A stretch of 58,818 nt of DNA from Halalkalibacter alkalisediminis. Lineage in GTDB: Bacteria > Bacillota > Bacilli > Bacillales > Bacillaceae_D. Every line of letters starts with the position of its first letter. Position 1 is the first letter of the stretch. Below the pieces are notes generated by a model. The model made no database searches. It was given only the letters and a program-made list of their open reading frames with translations, and was not told the origin of the DNA. Shown here one piece after another: positions 13,174 to 22,189 of the stretch. A program made the position numbers and the translations under genes. Location: NCBI RefSeq assembly GCF_028610705.1, contig NZ_JAQQWT010000020.1, positions 1 to 58,818 of the forward strand, read 5' to 3'.

Positions 13174-13650
13174 TTAGCGATAAAACTCTGGACAGTAGCC
13201 CGGTACACCGACATAGAAGCAATGATTCTTGTGCGCAAAATCAAACTGCGTCATGGGGGATCTTGGCATCGTGGCGGTACAAGGATCTCGGAATTGCTGT
13301 CCCGGACTGGGGTTAAAAAACCACAAATTCATTCTCGCCCGAGGCTCTCTGTAACCTTGCAGCAAATCCCTGGCCCTCTGAAGGTCAGCTTCGTCAGGGC
13401 GCTGTGTATACAAAGTTCCATTTAAGACGGGCTCGAAATGAGGGATTCCAGTTCCTGGGATGGTTTGATAAATCGCATGTCTGATATTGCGCAAATTTTT
13501 GAAGTCCGGATCACAGTCTGCCTCCACCCGATTGGCCACAACCGTCCCTACCATGCTCATCCCTTGGGCTCCTTCACCGATCGCTTCCGACAGCATGAGC
13601 CTCGCTAACGAATCCACGTCCCGGGAAGTATGTTTTATTCGTCTACCCAT
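13174..13650 (-). CDS. cwlJ: Spore cortex-lytic hydrolase CwlJ
   Basis: CwlJ breaks down cortex peptidoglycan during germination, notably in response to Ca-dipicolinate. The 158-residue single-domain protein belongs to the SleB/CwlJ hydrolase family: LARLMLSEAIGEGAQGMSMVGTVVANR (catalytic Glu within the first part) and the C-terminal NHCFYVG. No signal peptide, as is usual for CwlJ. Ribosome-binding site AAGGGGGTGAG. It is co-transcribed with gerQ. Confidence 0.95.
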   Translation of the reverse strand: MGRRIKHTSRDVDSLARLMLSEAIGEGAQGMSMVGTVVANRVEADCDPDFKNLRNIRHAIYQTIPGTGIPHFEPVLNGTLYTQRPDEADLQRARDLLQGYREPRARMNLWFFNPSPGQQFRDPCTATMPRSPMTQFDFAHKNHCFYVGVPGYCPEFYR

Positions 13651-13909
13651 TTTCTCACCCCCTTCAGCCTATACAAGTAACTTATTGCCTGAAGGCGGTT
13701 TTAGCAACTTGTCTATCAGCCCAAACTTGGGTAATTATTCTTAACCAAGTTCCTTGGCATTTTGTCATTAAATCTATGTAAATAATTATGATCAACAAGA
13801 GAAAACCCTGAAATTATGTATCCACTTTCCTGTTTTATAGGTGGAAATAAATTCTGCCCACAATTCTTAATCAAACACGATTTATATTCTGATAGTACAA
13901 GTGCGGATA
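13651..13909. other. Upstream region of cwlJ, no gene seen
   Basis: This part should contain the sporulation promoter of cwlJ-gerQ. I looked for a sigma-E type -10/-35 pair but found nothing convincing. Up to 13909 there is no ORF with a ribosome-binding site. Confidence 0.4.
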
Positions 13910-14168
13910 TAAACCAAACAGGAAGAATGCATTGAAATTCGAGCTAATGAAAAAGACCTACCCGAATTTGCTTATATCAAAAAGATAATTCATCCAATGA
14001 ACAGCCTGAACTAGAAGAAGTTCCTAAGTATTTAGAGAAGAGAAACTAGTACATTGAAGCATATCCATACTCCACTACTAGTGGAAGCCGGAGTATCTTG
14101 AACAAATTATAGACAGACTCGGCCATTCAGATGATCCAATAACCCAAAATGTCTAACTCCATGTAACG
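13910..14168 (+). pseudogene. Tyrosine integrase remnant (left end of the island)
   Basis: Fragments in different frames match a phage or ICE integrase. A middle segment NSSNEQPELEEVPKYLEK (about 13986-14042) is followed, after a large deletion, by HTPLLVEAGVS, then LEQIIDRLGHSDDPITQNV, a stop codon where the catalytic tyrosine is expected, and LHVT. The catalytic box-II region is thus recognisable but dead. It ends right before the terminator and att-like repeat at 14170, the usual int-attP layout. Confidence 0.8.
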
Positions 14169-14169
14169 T

Positions 14170-14450
14170 AAAAAATAAAAAAAGAAGCTTCACATAAGTT
14201 GGTCAACTCATAAGAAGCTTTCGTTAATTTACCTCAATGTTAGCATTTCACTCTCACCTCACTAAAAAACCTATTCATATCAAGGTTTTCAGGGGCAGAT
14301 TAATCTGACGCCCCTAAGGTGAGAGTGTGTAATATTTTTAACGGTAGTGCAGAAATTGCGGTATTTGTTGAATTTTTACTGTACGGACTTTAAAGGAGAT
14401 TTACCGTTTTTTACTGCATTCTGTTCGCGAATATCTTTTTATTAGTTTTT
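14170..14450. repeat. att-like repeat A
   Basis: Starts with a hairpin (AGAAGCTTCACATAAGTT.. and AACTCATAAGAAGCT), then TGTTAGCATTT, a core region ending CTGACGCCCCTAAGG (about 14305-14318) and a right arm containing GTGAGAGTGTGTAATAT and TTTTTACTGTA. The same order of elements occurs at 20790, 22255 and 33300. It is the most diverged copy, with only partial match to the groEL-end core. Confidence 0.75.
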
Positions 14451-14513
14451 TTTCAGCTGTTTCATATCTAGTACACTACCTTCATACACCAATAGCTTTC
14501 CTTAGTTTGATAG

Positions 14514-16001
14514 CTAGAACCAGTTGATAGGTTCTGGTTTAAGGTTTTGAAAGATATGCTTGGTTTCTGTATATTCTTCTATTCCTAGTCTCCCTAATTC
14601 GCGTCCAATACCAGACTGCTTAAATCCACCCCAAGGGGCATGTGGGAAGTAAAGGTTGAAATCATTAATCCATACAGTACCCATGCGCATCTTTGCTACA
14701 CAACGTTCAGCTTTTACAATATCGTTTGTCCAAACACCACCAGCAAGTCCGTAAATAGAGTCATTAGCAAGCTTCATCGCTTCCTCTTCTGTACGGAATT
14801 TCTCAACCGTCATAACAGGACCAAAAGCTTCATTTTGAACAATGCTCATGTCTGTTGTGCAGTCTGTAAAAATAGTTGGCAGGAAGAAAAAACCACTTTG
14901 CAGTTCTGGCTCTTCTGGACGTCTACCACCAACTGCTAATGTAGCTCCTTCTTTCATACCTGTTTCGACATACTTTTCGACTTTCGCAAGGTGTTCAGCT
15001 GAAATAAGTGGGCCCATTTGTGTATCTTCGTCAAATCCGCTTCCTAGCTTAAATTTTTTCACTCGCTCAACAAGTGCGTTAACGAACTCATCGTGAATAC
15101 TTTCTTCTACAATCAGTCTTGTACCTGCTGAACAAATTTGCCCTGCGTGGAAGAATACCCCGTTTAAAGCTTGATCAACTGCTGTCTCAAAATCAGCATC
15201 AGCAAAGATGATGTTAGGGTTTTTTCCACCAAGTTCAAGTGCAAGCTTCTTCACATTAACGCTTGCTGCTTGCATAATTTTCTTCCCAGTAAAAATTCCA
15301 CCTGTAAAAGAAATAAGATCCACATCCATGTTACTAGTTAGCTCTGCACCAACTGTATTACCAGCACCAAGTACTAGGTTAGCAACACCAGCAGGAACTC
15401 CTGCCTCTTCCATTAGTTCGAATACTTTAATCGTAGTAAGAGGGGTAATTTCACTAGGTTTCATAATTAGTGTGTTCCCTGTAGCTAATGCTGGAGCCAA
15501 CTTCCAAGATGCTTGTAGTAAGGGGTAATTCCAAGGAGTAATTTGACCGCAAACTCCAACGGGTTCGCGAACGACCTTGCTGATCGAGTTTGGCACTGGA
15601 GAATCAATCAGTTCCCCACCATCTTTATCTGCAAGATCTGCATAATAACGAAATACTCCAGCGATATCATCCATGTCTCCACGGCTTTCCTCTACTGTTT
15701 TACCAGTATCTAAAGATTCCAATCTAGCAAGTTCTTCTTTATCTCTTTCTATTAATTCAGCAATTTTTCTTACGATAGTCCCTCGCTCAGTTGCTGGAGT
15801 AGAAGACCACTCTCCCTTATCAAATACTGCTCTTGCTGCAGCAATTGCTACTTTAGCATCTGTTTCATCACTTTCTGGAACAGTAGCAATAACTTCCGCG
15901 TTAAATGGGTTAATAATATCACGCGTATTACCTGAAATCGCTCCCACCCATTTACCATTAATGTATTGTTGTTGTTTAAGACTCAAATCTATCAACTCCA
16001 A
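14514..16001 (-). CDS. gbsA: Betaine-aldehyde dehydrogenase
   Basis: NAD-dependent oxidation of betaine aldehyde to glycine betaine, the second step of osmoprotectant synthesis from choline. 495 residues of the ALDH family: cofactor loop ITPWNYPLLQASWK, FTGG (NAD-binding), ELGGKNPNIIF with catalytic Glu, and catalytic Cys in FFHAGQICSAGTRL. The C terminus holds WGGFKQSGIGRELG. It is divergent from gbsR, as in B. subtilis, and has its own sigma-A promoter. GbsR probably represses it and is relieved by choline. Confidence 0.95.
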   Translation of the reverse strand: MELIDLSLKQQQYINGKWVGAISGNTRDIINPFNAEVIATVPESDETDAKVAIAAARAVFDKGEWSSTPATERGTIVRKIAELIERDKEELARLESLDTGKTVEESRGDMDDIAGVFRYYADLADKDGGELIDSPVPNSISKVVREPVGVCGQITPWNYPLLQASWKLAPALATGNTLIMKPSEITPLTTIKVFELMEEAGVPAGVANLVLGAGNTVGAELTSNMDVDLISFTGGIFTGKKIMQAASVNVKKLALELGGKNPNIIFADADFETAVDQALNGVFFHAGQICSAGTRLIVEESIHDEFVNALVERVKKFKLGSGFDEDTQMGPLISAEHLAKVEKYVETGMKEGATLAVGGRRPEEPELQSGFFFLPTIFTDCTTDMSIVQNEAFGPVMTVEKFRTEEEAMKLANDSIYGLAGGVWTNDIVKAERCVAKMRMGTVWINDFNLYFPHAPWGGFKQSGIGRELGRLGIEEYTETKHIFQNLKPEPINWF

Positions 16002-16048
16002 TTTTTCAATATATTAAGTTTGTTAAAAATTTATTTAATGTAATGAGA

Positions 16049-16077
16049 ATAATAACATGTCTTTTTAAGGCTGTCAA
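16049..16077 (-). promoter_or_regulatory. Sigma-A promoter of gbsA
   Basis: On the minus strand TTGACA (16072-16077) and TATTAT (16049-16054) are 17 bases apart, 48 bases upstream of the gbsA ATG. Confidence 0.8.
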
Positions 16078-16182
16078 AAATCAATCTAATGCACAAAATT
16101 TTAGAAGAATAAAATTTAACTAGAATGACTGAAATTACTAAGTGTTTCGGTATTTTCAATTGGTTAAAATCACGTTTTCCAT

Positions 16183-16210
16183 TTGACATTAAATCTAAAC
16201 AAGGTATCAT
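16183..16210 (+). promoter_or_regulatory. Sigma-A promoter of gbsR
   Basis: TTGACA (16183-16188) and TATCAT (16205-16210) are 16 bases apart, 66 bases upstream of the gbsR ATG. The interval between this promoter and the divergent gbsA promoter is the likely place for GbsR operators. Confidence 0.75.
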
Positions 16211-16275
16211 AAAGTTTATAAAGAAGATTTACAAAATATTTAACGCGCTTTACTTTATATTGAAGGAGTAACTTT

Positions 16276-16827
16276 ATGAGTAATTCTACTGAAAGTTCCA
16301 GAATTAAAATTGAAGAAGCCAAGGATAAAGTCATTGGCGCCATTGCAGAGACAATGGACTTATATGGTGTAACACCCGCTGCTGCAAATTTGTATGCAAC
16401 GATGTACTTTAAAGGTCAGATGACACTTGATGAAATGCGTACGGAGCTCGGAATGAGTAAACCGAGTATGAGTACTAGTGTCCGTAAGCTCCAAGAAATA
16501 GAAATGGTGAAAAAAACATTTACACGTGGTTCTAGAAAACATACCTATGTAGCCGAAAAAAATTTCTTCCGTTCCTTTATGGTGTTTTATTGTCAGATGT
16601 GGGAACGAGAAGTAAAGATGAATATGGAAGCAATTGAGGAAGCACAAGAAGATTTTATAAATGTCATTAAAGATTCCACGAGCACAACAGAAATTGTTGC
16701 AGAGGCCAAAGAATACTATGACCAATTAGAAGAATCTAAAACCTACTATTACTGGTTGGAAGACTTAGTTGCAAGCATAAAAAGTGGTAAAATATTTGAG
16801 TATTTACCTAAAGATAAGCAAGATTAA
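16276..16827 (+). CDS. gbsR: GbsR/MarR-type transcriptional repressor
   Basis: 183-residue winged-helix regulator. The DNA-binding part lies in residues 25-85 (MTLDEMRTELGMSKPSMSTSVRKLQEIEMV, helix-turn-helix with SKPSMSTSVRKL). The C-terminal half is helical, with aromatic residues (YYYWLED) that in B. subtilis GbsR form the choline-binding cavity. The start is supported by GAAGGAG. It is divergent from gbsA and upstream of an OpuAC-type gene, so a choline-sensing repressor of betaine synthesis and uptake is the natural reading. Confidence 0.93.
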   Translation: MSNSTESSRIKIEEAKDKVIGAIAETMDLYGVTPAAANLYATMYFKGQMTLDEMRTELGMSKPSMSTSVRKLQEIEMVKKTFTRGSRKHTYVAEKNFFRSFMVFYCQMWEREVKMNMEAIEEAQEDFINVIKDSTSTTEIVAEAKEYYDQLEESKTYYYWLEDLVASIKSGKIFEYLPKDKQD

Positions 16828-16871
16828 TTTAAAAAGAAGTTATCAGATAGATTAACCAGTATTTGAATTTT

Positions 16872-16896
16872 TCACTATCCCTTCTAAATAAGGGAT
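16872..16896. other. Hairpin between gbsR and the OpuAC-type gene
   Basis: CTATCCCTT and AAGGGATAG flank a 6-base loop, giving a 9-bp perfect stem without a strong T-run. It may reduce read-through from gbsR or be an operator-like palindrome. Confidence 0.5.
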
Positions 16897-16995
16897 AGGT
16901 TAGTCTTGTATTATTATTAAAAATATTCTTAACGTATTTAATTATTAGGATATTTTTAAATAAATTATACATATAATAGAGGGGAGTTTTTCTAC

Positions 16996-17892
16996 ATGAA
17001 CAATTGGAAAAAAGAACTTAGTTTTATCTTTGTGCTGCTAATGGTTGCTGTACTGACAGCATGCGGAAACACTAGTGAGAAAACAAACAGTGAATCAGGT
17101 GCAGAAACAGAGCCAAGTAATCAAGAATTAACGATTGGTCAAATTAACTGGGCTGAAAATATTGCCGTAACAAATATGTGGAAAGCAATTCTAGAAGATA
17201 AAGGTTATAACGTGAAGTTAAGCGTATTAAACATGGGTGCTACGATGAAGGCTTTAGAAAGTGGCCACCTAGATGCTAGTTTAGAAATATGGTTGCCTGT
17301 CCAAGATGCCATTTATTTGGAACAATTTAAAGATACGATTCATTTCTCAGAATCTACTTGGTTTGACCATGCAAAAGTAGGACTTGTTGTTCCAACCTAT
17401 TTGGAAGATGTTAATAGTGTAGAAGACTTAAATAAACATAAAGAACTGTTTAATGGAAACATTATCGGTTTTGATCCAGGTGCAGGTACGATGGAAGTTA
17501 CGGAACAATTAATTGAAGATTATAGTCTTGAGTTTGATCTAGTAGCAAGTTCTGAACCTGCAATGTTATCTGAGATTGGAAAATCAATTGAAAATGAAGA
17601 ACCGATTGTGGCACCACTTTGGAGCCCTCACTCGGTATTCTCCAAATATGACTTAAAATTCCTAGAAGATCCACAAAACACATTCGGTGGTGTAGAAAAA
17701 ATTCACCATGCTACAAGACATGGATTTGAAGAAGATTATCCAGAAGTGAGTCAATGGCTTAAAAATTGGAAGATGGATGATCAACAAATTGGCCAACTTA
17801 TCGACTATGTAGAAAGTGGCGATGACCCTCTTGAGGGGGCTAAGCAATGGATTAAAAAGAATCAAGAATTGGTTGATGAATGGGTAAAATAA
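16996..17892 (+). CDS. Glycine betaine/choline ABC transporter substrate-binding lipoprotein (OpuAC family)
   Basis: 298 residues. The lipoprotein signal ends in the lipobox LTAC (Cys23), followed by a linker and an OpuAC domain: ELTIGQINWAENIAVTNMWK, then LEIWLP, VGLVVPTYL, GFDPGAGTMEV and PLWSPHSVF, with aromatic residues suited to a quaternary amine. No permease or ATPase gene is next to it, so it must work with components encoded elsewhere or act as an orphan receptor. Same strand as gbsR and probably in the GbsR regulon. Confidence 0.9.
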   Translation: MNNWKKELSFIFVLLMVAVLTACGNTSEKTNSESGAETEPSNQELTIGQINWAENIAVTNMWKAILEDKGYNVKLSVLNMGATMKALESGHLDASLEIWLPVQDAIYLEQFKDTIHFSESTWFDHAKVGLVVPTYLEDVNSVEDLNKHKELFNGNIIGFDPGAGTMEVTEQLIEDYSLEFDLVASSEPAMLSEIGKSIENEEPIVAPLWSPHSVFSKYDLKFLEDPQNTFGGVEKIHHATRHGFEEDYPEVSQWLKNWKMDDQQIGQLIDYVESGDDPLEGAKQWIKKNQELVDEWVK

Positions 17893-17922
17893 AGGATTAG
17901 GTATTTCGAGAAAGAAACAAAG

Positions 17923-17960
17923 AAGTTAGTCTCTCATTTTTGAAGAGACTAGCTTTTTTG
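17923..17960 (+). terminator. Terminator after the OpuAC-type gene
   Basis: The stem TAGTCTCT / AGAGACTA extends with flanking G-U pairs and is followed by GCTTTTTTG. It ends 68 bases after the stop codon. Confidence 0.85.
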
Positions 17961-18019
17961 TATAAAAACTATATCAAAATCTAATTTGAATTCTTCCTTT
18001 TTCGGCTAAACCTGACCCC

Positions 18020-18289
18020 CTATATCTTTTTAAGTAAACTAAAAATAAAAATACCTAAAAGTCCACCTGATGTATTTAATATACTATCATCTACGTCAAA
18101 CACACCTAATTTAGCAACAAGCTTGATGAAGGACTTCCCTCTTCCCTCTTCCCTCTTCCCTCTTCCTATTTCTATTCTGTTTTGTTCTTCCTCCGCTTTA
18201 TGGAGGACATTTTCCCTGCTTTTCTGTTCCAGTTTGTCCTTCATCGCTTTTATAAAGAGCATTAGCTTATTCAACAAAAACTGTATCAT
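18020..18289 (-). pseudogene. VanZ-family fragment interrupted by a 7-bp repeat
   Basis: The 89-codon frame ends with GVFDVDDSILNTSGGLLGIFIF, which matches the last membrane segment of VanZ-like proteins (pattern FDVDDxxLNTxGG). The front part is Lys/Glu-rich and includes GRGKREEGRGK, encoded by a tandem repeat of CTTCCCT. The rest of a VanZ domain is missing, so this is most likely a decayed gene whose reading frame was rejoined by chance. Family function (teicoplanin-resistance VanZ and relatives) cannot be assumed here. Confidence 0.6.
18134..18168. repeat. Short tandem repeat, CTTCCCT x 4-5
   Basis: Four perfect copies of CTTCCCT (18134-18161) are followed by CTTCCTA. A 7-bp unit shifts frame with each copy gained or lost. 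Confidence 0.95.
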
Positions 18290-18387
18290 TTTATTAAGCG
18301 GTCACACCTTATCAACTAATGGGCTAATTGATGGTTTCAGGTCAAAGTATATGCGTAAAATGGATAGCTACGGTTATTTCTTAACCC

Positions 18388-18458
18388 AAAAAAGAGAAGG
18401 CACTCTATCATAAAATGTCTGCTTTGACTGGCAAATACATTATGAAAGAGGCCTTCTC
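18388..18458 (-). terminator. Terminator after betA
   Basis: On the minus strand GAGAAGGCCTCT and AGAGTGCCTTCTC pair at the base of a long loop and are followed by TTTTTTGGG. It lies 20-90 bases after the betA stop codon. Confidence 0.7.
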
Positions 18459-18477
18459 CCGGAAAGCATTATTTGAC

Positions 18478-20163
18478 TTAACCTTTTATTGTGCCTGCGT
18501 CGGCCGGATGTACTCCATGACGGTAATAGTCGACATGAATAGGCTCCAGCGGTTCACGTCCAAGGATTATGTCCGATGCCTTTTCCGCCAACATTAACAC
18601 CGGTGCATGAATATTACCATTAGTGACATAAGGCATAGCAGACGCATCGGCCACTCGTACATTTTCAAGTCCATGGACCTTCATCGTTAGCGGATCTACG
18701 ACAGCCATTGGATCTGAAGCGGGCCCCATCTTCGCCGTGCAACTCGGATGAAGCGCAGTCTCAGCATCGTTCTTCACCCATTCCAAAATCTCCTCATCTG
18801 TACTAACAGAAGGACCTGGTGAAATTTCCCCCGAATTATAAGGTGCCATTGCTGACTGATTTAGGATTTCACGTGAAATCCTTACCGCTTCAATCCACTC
18901 ACGACGGTCCTGTTCAGTTGAAAGATAGTTGTAAACCATACTCGGATGCTCTTTAGGATTTTTCGAACGAATCTTTAATGATCCCCTGGCATCAGAGTAC
19001 ATAGGTCCGACGTGCACCTGGAATCCATGGGCAGTGTCCGCTTTCTGTCCGTCGTACCGAACCGCTACCGGAAGGAAGTGGAACATCAAATTTGGGTAGT
19101 CGACGTCTTCGTTCGAACGAACAAAACCTCCACCTTCAAAATGATTGGTTGCTGCTGGACCTTTACGTGCGAGTAACCACTGCAAACCGATCCAAGGCAT
19201 CCGCGCTTTATTTAAGTTAGGCTGCTCAGAAACCGGTAGCGGACAAGCATATTGGATGTAGGTTTCAAGGTGATCCTGAAGGTTTTCACCTACACCTGGA
19301 AGATCAACTACCGGTTCGATACCAAGTGAACGCAAGTATTCGGCATTGCCCACACCTGACAGTTGAAGTAGTTGCGGGGTATTGATTGCACCGCCTGCGA
19401 GTACGATTTCACCTGCATTAACCTGATGAGTCTTCCTGTCTCGTTGATATGTCAAACCGGTCGCTCGGGTACCATCAAAATCGATACTTGTAACGAAAGC
19501 ACGAGTTTTCACAGTAAGGTTCTGACGCCCCATAGCCGGATGTAAATATGCACGCGAAGGTGAAAACCGTTGTCCTTTGTACACATGCTTATCAAACGGA
19601 CCGAATCCCTCTTGTCGAAAACCGTTTACATCGGGAGTTCGCGAGTAGCCAGCCTCGACAGCTGCGTCGAAGAAGGCTTGGAATAGAGGACCAGTAGCTG
19701 GCCCGCGTTCCAATTTAAGAGGACCATCGTGGCCACGATATTCATCATCTGGATCCGCAGCTAAAGCATTTTCCAAGCGTTTGAAATACGGAAGACAGTG
19801 TGCAAAATCCCACGTTTCCATGCCTGGGTCTGCTCCCCAACGTTCATAGTCCATTGGATTGCCTCGTTGGTAAATCATTCCGTTGATTGAACCCGAACCT
19901 CCGAGCACCTTTCCCCGAGCATGCTTGATGCGCCGTCCATTCATATAAGGTTCAGGGTCAGATTCGTATCTCCAGTCGTATAATGGATTCCCTGAGGGGA
20001 ACGGCAAAGCCGCTGGCATTTGGATCAATAGGTCCCATGAAAAATCTTTACGTCCTGCTTCTAATACTAGAACACTACGTGTCCCATCTGCACTTAGACG
20101 GTCGCCAAGTACAGAACCCGCACTTCCGCCACCTACAATAACAATATCATATGTTTCTTTCAT
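18478..20163 (-). CDS. betA: Choline dehydrogenase, GMC oxidoreductase family
   Basis: FAD-dependent oxidation of choline to betaine aldehyde, the substrate of GbsA. 561 residues: N-terminal Rossmann motif [19 protein letters not shown], then the GMC signature [14 protein letters not shown], and the second GMC signature [15 protein letters not shown]. The C terminus has the catalytic histidine region [10 protein letters not shown] and [18 protein letters not shown]. subtilis uses the alcohol dehydrogenase GbsB instead, so a BetA here suggests acquisition. The gene looks GC-richer than its surroundings. Ribosome-binding site AGGAGGTCC. Confidence 0.95.
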   Translation of the reverse strand: MKETYDIVIVGGGSAGSVLGDRLSADGTRSVLVLEAGRKDFSWDLLIQMPAALPFPSGNPLYDWRYESDPEPYMNGRRIKHARGKVLGGSGSINGMIYQRGNPMDYERWGADPGMETWDFAHCLPYFKRLENALAADPDDEYRGHDGPLKLERGPATGPLFQAFFDAAVEAGYSRTPDVNGFRQEGFGPFDKHVYKGQRFSPSRAYLHPAMGRQNLTVKTRAFVTSIDFDGTRATGLTYQRDRKTHQVNAGEIVLAGGAINTPQLLQLSGVGNAEYLRSLGIEPVVDLPGVGENLQDHLETYIQYACPLPVSEQPNLNKARMPWIGLQWLLARKGPAATNHFEGGGFVRSNEDVDYPNLMFHFLPVAVRYDGQKADTAHGFQVHVGPMYSDARGSLKIRSKNPKEHPSMVYNYLSTEQDRREWIEAVRISREILNQSAMAPYNSGEISPGPSVSTDEEILEWVKNDAETALHPSCTAKMGPASDPMAVVDPLTMKVHGLENVRVADASAMPYVTNGNIHAPVLMLAEKASDIILGREPLEPIHVDYYRHGVHPADAGTIKG

Positions 20164-20221
20164 CTTTTGGACCTCCTAGAATGTTGAAAATTGAATTCAG
20201 TAATTAAACCAATTTGTGGCT

Positions 20222-20333
20222 TGGTCTTTAGATTCTATGCATTCTTCCAATTTGGATTTTTCCTAACTTACGTCCAATGTCAGACTGTTTTATATCTATC
20301 CCAAGACCTACGCAAAATATGGATAATGTCCCT
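20222..20333 (-). pseudogene. Aldehyde dehydrogenase C-terminal remnant upstream of betA
   Basis: In one minus-strand frame the segment reads FCVGLGIDIKQSDIGRKLG, which lines up with PWGGFKQSGIGRELG at the end of GbsA. It is a relic of a second betaine-aldehyde dehydrogenase gene that once preceded betA on the same strand, the common betB-betA order. No start or catalytic region remains. Confidence 0.65.
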
Positions 20334-20789
20334 CATTTTTTTGAAACAGATCTCAAACCATTCCCAGTTGAGGAACATCCCACTCCCCACTGTTAATTTT
20401 ATTAAATTTTTATTTAACGTTCTTAATAACATTAATATAACACAGTGAATTTTTTTTGTAAACCAGGGCTAGATTCTATATTTTACATTTGTTCAAGATA
20501 CGTTTTAGTACTGAATAAATTTAGCATTGAATATTGGCAAAACATAATAAGAAAGGAGGAATATCCTTGGAAGAGGAAGTGGATGGAAACCAGAATAAAG
20601 CAAATGGTGCAGTCATTGACTCGTTGCCACACTGAAAATAAGCTACAAAAAAAGAAGAAACAGGGACCGAATAATATTAGTAGCAGTTTAAAAAATACAG
20701 GAATTTTAGAGGATATTATAAAATGAAATGCGTCGGACACTTATGACGAAGGGATCATTTATCGTATTGTGAAAGTTAAAATGAAAAAA
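20334..20789. other. Stretch without a recognised gene
   Basis: A well-formed ribosome-binding site AAAGGAGG precedes a 22-codon frame starting at a TTG near 20567, but the frame stops quickly and neighbouring frames give no clear family. It is probably decayed DNA. The promoter of betA should lie in the first 250 bases. Confidence 0.4.
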
Positions 20790-21040
20790 AGACTTCCAAA
20801 AAGTTCAATGAACCTTTGAGAGCCTCAATTAATAAGTACTATTTTTTAAAATTGTTCAGCTTACTAGAAAACCCTGTTATACCAAGGTTTTCGGTGGCAT
20901 CCTACATCATGCCGCCCCCTAAGGTGCGAGTGGGTAACATCTTTCATTCTGTATATTAATAGTGCGGTATATCAAGGCTTTGCTAAATTCTTACTGTAAC
21001 ACCTTTAACGGAATTTTACCGTTTTTCATTGAAGCATTGC
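20790..21040. repeat. att-like repeat B
   Basis: The order of elements is the same as in the other copies: a hairpin (AAAGTTCAATGAACCTTTGAGAG region), ACCAAGG, a core TACATCATGCCGCCC (20903-20917) and a right arm with CTAAGGTGCGAGTG, TTACTGTAAC and ACCGTTTTTCA. The core is identical to the end of groEL apart from its first base. Left-arm repeats are degraded. Confidence 0.8.
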
Positions 21041-21096
21041 AGATAAAATGATGTAGGGGTGTTTATATTAAGCTGACAACTCTACTGTATATTTTA

Positions 21097-21855
21097 CTAA
21101 GCGTTTTTATTTATTGTACTTAAATATAGGTTTAATGAATCTTCTACTTCGTTGGTGACTAACTCAATAAAGCCATCATATTCTTTTAGTGTATGTGCTT
21201 TATCTAATGCTTCATAATAAGCTATTCGATTTTCCACTTTTATAACAATTGGTGGAAAACCATCTTTCATTAGTTCTAAATTTAATAACAAGCGTGATGT
21301 CCGGCCATTTCCATCAATAAATGGGTGAATCCCAACAAAAATAGCATATAACATAGCGCCACGAGCAACCGGATGCAACTTTTTGGTTTCTGCTTGTTCA
21401 TACCATGCCATCAACTGCTCCATCTCTTCTTTTATGAGGAAGGGAGCTGGAGGTATATGTTTAGCACCAGAAATAAAAACTTGCTGGTCCCGATATACAC
21501 CTGCATATTCATCATCAATTCCTTTTAGTACAAGTCGATGTAGATTCTTAATTTGCCACTCTGACAAAGGTTCACCCTTTTGTACAATCTCCTCTACAAA
21601 GTGAATCGCATCCCGATGATTTAAAACCTCCAAGTGTTCACGTAGCGTTTTGCCACCAACAGTAATTCCTTCTAAAACTACCTTCGTTTCGTTGATAGTT
21701 AACGTGTTTCCTTCAATTGCATTTGTATTGTATGTCCATTCGAGTAATAACTTTTCACGTAAGCTTTTTACTGTATATTTAGGTAACGGTCGATTGGCAT
21801 CTAGACGTTCCTTCTTTTGATTAATATGTTCGAACATTTGCTTCACCTCTCTCAC
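21097..21855 (-). CDS. Fic family protein (AMP-transferase fold)
   Basis: 252 residues. The Fic motif HPFIDGNGRTSR (about residues 177-188) is intact, with the catalytic histidine. Near the N terminus TNAIEGN fits the inhibitory helix pattern (S/T)xxxE(G/N), which marks a self-inhibited class II Fic protein. Fic enzymes usually transfer AMP to a hydroxyl of a target protein; the target here is unknown. The front part (residues 1-30) is a short charged helix; the ATG at 21855 has no strong Shine-Dalgarno, and an in-frame ATG at codon 7 is possible. It is alone between att-like repeats B and C. Confidence 0.9.
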   Translation of the reverse strand: MREVKQMFEHINQKKERLDANRPLPKYTVKSLREKLLLEWTYNTNAIEGNTLTINETKVVLEGITVGGKTLREHLEVLNHRDAIHFVEEIVQKGEPLSEWQIKNLHRLVLKGIDDEYAGVYRDQQVFISGAKHIPPAPFLIKEEMEQLMAWYEQAETKKLHPVARGAMLYAIFVGIHPFIDGNGRTSRLLLNLELMKDGFPPIVIKVENRIAYYEALDKAHTLKEYDGFIELVTNEVEDSLNLYLSTINKNA

Positions 21856-22189
21856 TTAAACGTATATTTAAATTGAGAATACCGTCGTTGTTCTGAATAT
21901 ACCTTCTAAACCAGTTTTAATCAAATGTTTGATAAAAGTATATACTTCCCCAATTTTCACCAATATTATTTCCTTAGTTTCATTAGTATCTTAAATCGTC
22001 GAAGAACAGCTTTTTTATAGGGTTTTAACTAGAACAAACAGTAGAATCGTTTATTAAATTGTTTATATCACCTCTACCTATTAGAACAATTGAATTTGCT
22101 AACCCTTCTCTTTATTTTCACCATTTAGACCATAATCAATAAAAACCTTTGCATAGTTACTCGCAGAAGTTAAGATAGGTTATTAGAAA
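21856..22189. other. Stretch without a recognised gene
   Basis: AT-rich DNA between fic and the integrase remnant. No ORF with a ribosome-binding site, no RNA gene and no clear terminator is seen. Confidence 0.4.

Noticed and set aside
20560-20790. Short TTG frame with a strong Shine-Dalgarno, segments vaguely like translation initiation factor IF-1 (GAVIDSLP, TYDEGIIYRIV)
   Set aside because: The pieces are in different frames, very short and the similarity is by eye only. I could not separate it from chance.
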